Program-made: the position numbers and the translations under genes
Notes under the pieces: model-generated
Told to the model about the DNA's origin: nothing
Databases searched by the model: none
What the model saw: the letters and a program-made list of their open reading frames with translations, nothing else
NCBI GenBank assembly: GCA_014871385.1
Contig: CM026430.1
Span: 16,178,995-16,242,994, forward strand
Reading direction: 5' to 3'
Source of the DNA: Ceratodon purpureus
Taxonomy: Eukaryota > Streptophyta > Bryopsida > Pseudoditrichales > Ditrichaceae
DNA length: 64,000 nt
In this document: piece after piece, positions 60,145-64,000 of the stretch
Layout of the letters: each line of letters starts with the position of its first letter
How positions within the stretch are numbered: position 1 is the first letter of the stretch

Positions 60145-63100
60145 TCAAAAGATAACATGGGCATGATCGGCTGAATCGCAGACGTATGTGGCGGGGTTCA
60201 GTTGGCTTGCAAGAGCAGGTTGAGCTTCGAGGTACTTGATACGCACATATTCTTCCGCTTCCCCTGCACGGTCTGTTGCCCAGTTGTTAGTAGATCTCGA
60301 CGTTGCTGTGGAAACTGTAGACTGGGTACTTGACAAACAGTGAAATATTGAATATAACAGTCCTGATAAATCTCACTCACAGACCATCATGGGATCCACG
60401 AGTTAATGATGTATGAAAATATCTTTGTTTTCCTGATACGGGAGTACTAAAATTCAATTGTTAGGCGTTGGATATGGAAGGGAGTGCGTATCAGAAGCTC
60501 AACCTGCTGCAACGAGGGCCACACAGCACCCTCGAAAACCAGCTCCACAGAAGCGAGCACCGTATACTCCCGGGGCTCGAGCAAGGATATCACGTAGCTG
60601 CACCAATGGTTCGCAACCTGAAACTCAAAGATCAGTTCCATGGGGCTCAAAATGAGTTTTCACGAATTATTTGTTACTTACCACCAACTCTGTAAAGTTC
60701 TCTCGATGAAGAACATGTGTGAAACATACACTCCTCTGAACGCCCTTCGTGTCCTTCGCAAAATGGTCAAGTCATTTCCCCCTTACATTTGACCCTTGAT
60801 CTATTGTGAGACAGGAGCTCTATGCTCCTAATCCAGAATGCATAGTTCAAAACACAACCATTCGTCTACATGGCAAAACGGCCAATAATACAATGGGCGA
60901 CCTACAGGGAGCATTAGCTTACCACATTCATAATTGTAGATCGAACTCAAGCCTGATTGCGACATCAACCTGCCGAATTCGGGTAGATCTCCACGAGACC
61001 AGGCTCCAATCCCTGTCCCAAGAAAAATATACCATCAGTAAGTGCAAGACGCGCTATTGCAAACTATATACTGCAACTGTGATGCAAAGCACGTGCATCA
61101 CCATCATGTTCAACAACCAACCTGCAAACACCCGAGCGTTCTCAGAAAAGAAGTGTTCAGCTCGTTTGGCAAGGTCTCCTTCCAGCAGACCCTGTGATAC
61201 AAACAAGAAAATAATTTAGCAAGCACTACCAATTCACCAGAACCAAATGACATCTTTTGTACCTGGATAGAAATATCAACGATGGAACAGATGCGTGCTA
61301 ATCAACTTGTTCTAATTAAGCAGCACGTGACTTGGTAGTTAAAAATGAATCGATCATAAGTATCTTACTTTGTGAGCTTCGTACTCGTCTGAGGTAACTG
61401 CAAAAGGACACATGTCCAATAGGTCAGTCTACAATGGTAAGATATAATGATTTGTGAAGGTAAGCATCGATAAACAGATTCTATAACTCAGACTTGTTGT
61501 AGATCCTTACCGTTGCATAAACGAGGTTCATTCGATCCTCTGCCAGCAGCTCTGGAGTTCATCAACTTCAGTTAGTTAAGTACAAAGATCAAGAATCGAA
61601 TCAGTTCTAGCTCTAGGAAAACTGTATTTCTTTTCAACCATGGCAGTACAAAAGGCTGGCCATTGTTGGTGGAGATGATAGTACATTTAATAATCATATT
61701 TCACTCTGTTAAATAAACATCTATGTACTCAAAGCTCTGAAACCAACGAACTGGAGTTCACCATTCGTCCATAGATCAACTGCAACAACCGTTGTATATT
61801 AAAGCTGAACTTTGTGAAGCGAAAAATGCCGTGACCTCTACGGATGAACGGTGAGGCTTGAGGATATATATTGGCTTCTTTACGTATCGAATAACGCGCT
61901 GATCAAGTATTGTGCAGAGTGATATGTATCACCCGGCCGATTCACATGTACGCATTTTCCAGAAGTGTATTCAGCTTCTTTATTACCAGCATTGGGAAAA
62001 ACTCTGTCACGTCAGTGAAGTACCTGAGCAGAATTGCTGCAGCTTCTTGACATTCCGTTACTCGTAAGTTGTACCCTGGTTTGCTTGAAAGGGCATGCTG
62101 TAAGCCAGAGAAAGCCAGAAGAATCTTGTAACCGCCCTCATTTTGCTCATACCATGGAGGTTTGATCATCTCGTGCTCCCGACTCTATGATCATCAACAG
62201 CGTCGGCAATTTTGTCAGACATGAAAAGGATAAGTGGATGTCGAGATCCTTGATCCTTAGAATGGTGATACAAATATCATACCCATATAAGCTATAGACA
62301 ACCAAGGCTTCTTCCTTAGAAAATACAACTACTTTCTCAAAAACTCATGAAACTAAATCCAGACGTCTGGATCAAATTATCTAATCAGCTTCAGAGACTT
62401 CCTGAAATTTGGGTAGATCCAAATGAAGAGTTCTGGAACTAACTTAAGAAATGACAGATCAACTAAAAGGATAACCGGTCCAACACCTTGGGACTTACAA
62501 AATTGAAAACCATGATATCCAGTTAAGAGACATTCAGAACAAAGCAGGATAAAGTGGGAGACAAGATTCTCTCCATACCTTGCAATGAATAGCTGTCAGA
62601 CAGTGGCGTTTTGACAACAAGATTGCTGACTGGTCTAATATTCCATTCCTCAGGCCCAGATACTCATTTTCAATCAATCTGCCACATGTGACTCCTTGTT
62701 AGTAAATTATCTTGTTCAATTCTTTATCGAACCTCCTTGCAACCAAACGTTAAAAATATGAGAAACCTGCATAATCGTGTATGTCAATCGTGATTACAAC
62801 AAGAACTGGCTTATGTGGACGCCTATTTTAGACAGTCAGTGTCATTTTTAGGTGACCTTGAAACCGTCATGGGAAAATGATTATTAAAAATAAGTGTCTT
62901 GCTCTATATCTCAGCAGGTTACTAAGAACCTGTCCAGCTCAATATTCTCTGATGCAGAGACCTTCAATCCGTTAGCATGCTCCAGTGCTAACAGGAAGGC
63001 AACTCCAACCTGTAATAGTATGTAAATTAGATTATTGATTATTATCATATTACTGTGAGGTTAGTGCCACTTTCGACTCTACTAAAGCTCTTGTCAGGAC

Positions 63101-64000
63101 AAAATGCTTGTTGACAAGAGTAATGACAGTAAACGCACAACCAGAGGAAATCAGGCATAATGATCAGTAAGCTGTGGAAATGAGTAACGAGTAAGACTCA
63201 CTGCGGCTGAGGAGCTGACACCACATCCTTCAAACCCAGGAGAGCCTTGGAGAAAACCTACTATCCCCTGCCACAAAAACATTGACATATCAACAAACAA
63301 ACTTAAACAGGAACACTTTAGATGCGTCGTAATTACTCTCAAGCTTGTACGAAAGTGAAGCAGCATCACAATGAGAGGTTTGAGAGGACTAGGGAACACA
63401 ATTAGAAAAGAGTGTAGGTATTCTTCCTTAAACCCAACTGAATAAGAGAGTTTGGATTGGAACTAGAAACAGAGTTGAACAGGCTATTCATATATCATCA
63501 TGAAATCCACACTCTCTTGCAAAGCAACACATTGTAGCAACATTGGTAGACTCTTATGACGAATATTGGAAACCGATACTCAACACGGACAAGTATGGAG
63601 AGAATCTATTCATTTTAGTTTGAAAGTCCTTCCTCGTCAGACCTGCGATAACTTGTACCCTTTCTTTTGCAGGGCAATTGCCGCGCCTCGAGAAAAATTG
63701 CCCCATGCTCCTTGTTCCATATGGTGGTTCTCTGAGTCATCGTTATACTTTCTAGCAGGAACACTATCAAGACTGCACTCAAACACCACTATTGAAACCG
63801 TGTTATACTGTTGCCCACATTCCTTAGAGGTAAGTGACTCACACATGCACCTTAATAATCGTCTACATTAAATCACTCTCTCAAAATAAAGTGAAGGTGC
63901 CTCAGGAGACAGCATTCTCAACAATTCGCGGAAAAAGTGCTGGATTATGCAACACCGCACACCTGAACCGGACTTCTCCAGAGAATTGCCCCGACAATAA
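60145..64000 (-). CDS. GALAK: Galacturonokinase (GHMP kinase), 5' end outside window
   Basis: Phosphorylates D-galacturonate to its 1-phosphate (ATP-dependent) in the cytosol, recycling pectin sugar toward UDP-galacturonate. Twelve exons join in phase: 63963-64000+, 63772-63643, 63267-63202, 63009-62930, 62678-62579, 62184-62024, 61551-61511, 61397-61369, 61191-61122, 61012-60923, 60617-60504, 60263-60145. Motifs in order: WGNFSRGAAIALQ; the GHMP ATP loop GCGVSSSAA; VGVAFLLALEHANGL; LIENEYLGLRNGILDQSAIL with the Asp of the sugar site; ILLAFSGLQHALSSKPGYNL; LAKRAEHFFSENARV; SQSGLSSIYNYECG; and the third motif GVYGARFCGAGFRGCC; it ends DSADHAHVIF. No stop or shift. Introns are 107-472 bases. 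Only the N-terminal substrate loop upstream of SGQFSGEVRF lies beyond the edge. Confidence 0.9.
60782..60943. repeat. Source copy of the segment duplicated at 55.2 kb
   Basis: Mostly intron sequence of galacturonokinase plus the last 20 or so bases of one exon (60923-60943). Because it is embedded in the intact gene, this is the donor and 55169-55362 the displaced copy. Confidence 0.7.

Overview
The window is nuclear DNA of a plant, most likely a bryophyte (probably a moss). The support is: spliced genes with GT-AG introns of roughly 100-600 bases; plant-type families (galacturonokinase, Stig1-like cysteine-rich protein, B3 domain, receptor-like kinase, SGT1, plant telo-box motifs AAACCCTAA); and copia and piggyBac relics. 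The species cannot be fixed from sequence alone. All homology calls are from reading translated exons by eye; no database was searched.

Layout. 1-5.9 kb: an AT-rich repeat (592-2135) whose second copy lies at 56.2-58.0 kb, then a piggyBac transposase fragment invaded by a copia reverse-transcriptase fragment. 5.9-9.3 kb (+): the 3' two thirds of SGT1 with one in-frame stop, then a decayed receptor-like kinase. 9.3-15.4 kb (+): a five-exon open frame of about 1044 codons for a transposase-like protein that I cannot name. 16.6-21.5 kb (+): the 5' part of an ASCC3/DExH14-type helicase with several stops. 23.4-24.4 kb (+): an intact two-B3-domain gene. 25.8-49.3 kb (-): a long run of minus-strand genes and fragments: an F-box-like gene, two insulinase exons, an unrecognised multi-exon gene, a coiled-coil/RING gene with a long disordered tail, a WASH1-like gene lying between two pieces of a SYTF-type synaptotagmin, the PRP8 C-terminus, a deleted RPB1 copy and an internal piece of aspartate aminotransferase. 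49.6-50.3 kb (-): an intact unknown ORF. 51.1-52.1 kb (+): a copia 3' end. 53.0-54.4 kb (-): a secreted Stig1-like repeat protein. 55.8-60 kb: an AT-rich block with the second repeat copy and long TA tracts. 60.1-64 kb (-): galacturonokinase, with a consistent reading frame and its 5' end beyond the window.

How it fits together. The genes do not form a pathway. At least eight well-known housekeeping genes are present only as intron-containing fragments, cut at one or both ends and carrying frameshifts or stops. They keep a plus-strand block on the left and a minus-strand block on the right. Retained introns mean copying or decay at the DNA level, not retroposition. The apparently functional genes are the B3 gene, the Stig1-like gene, galacturonokinase, probably the WASH1-like gene, the unknown ORF at 50 kb and possibly the transposase-like gene. 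The region looks like accessory, recombining or degenerating chromatin, for example a sex-chromosome-like or transposon-rich area; that last step is inference.
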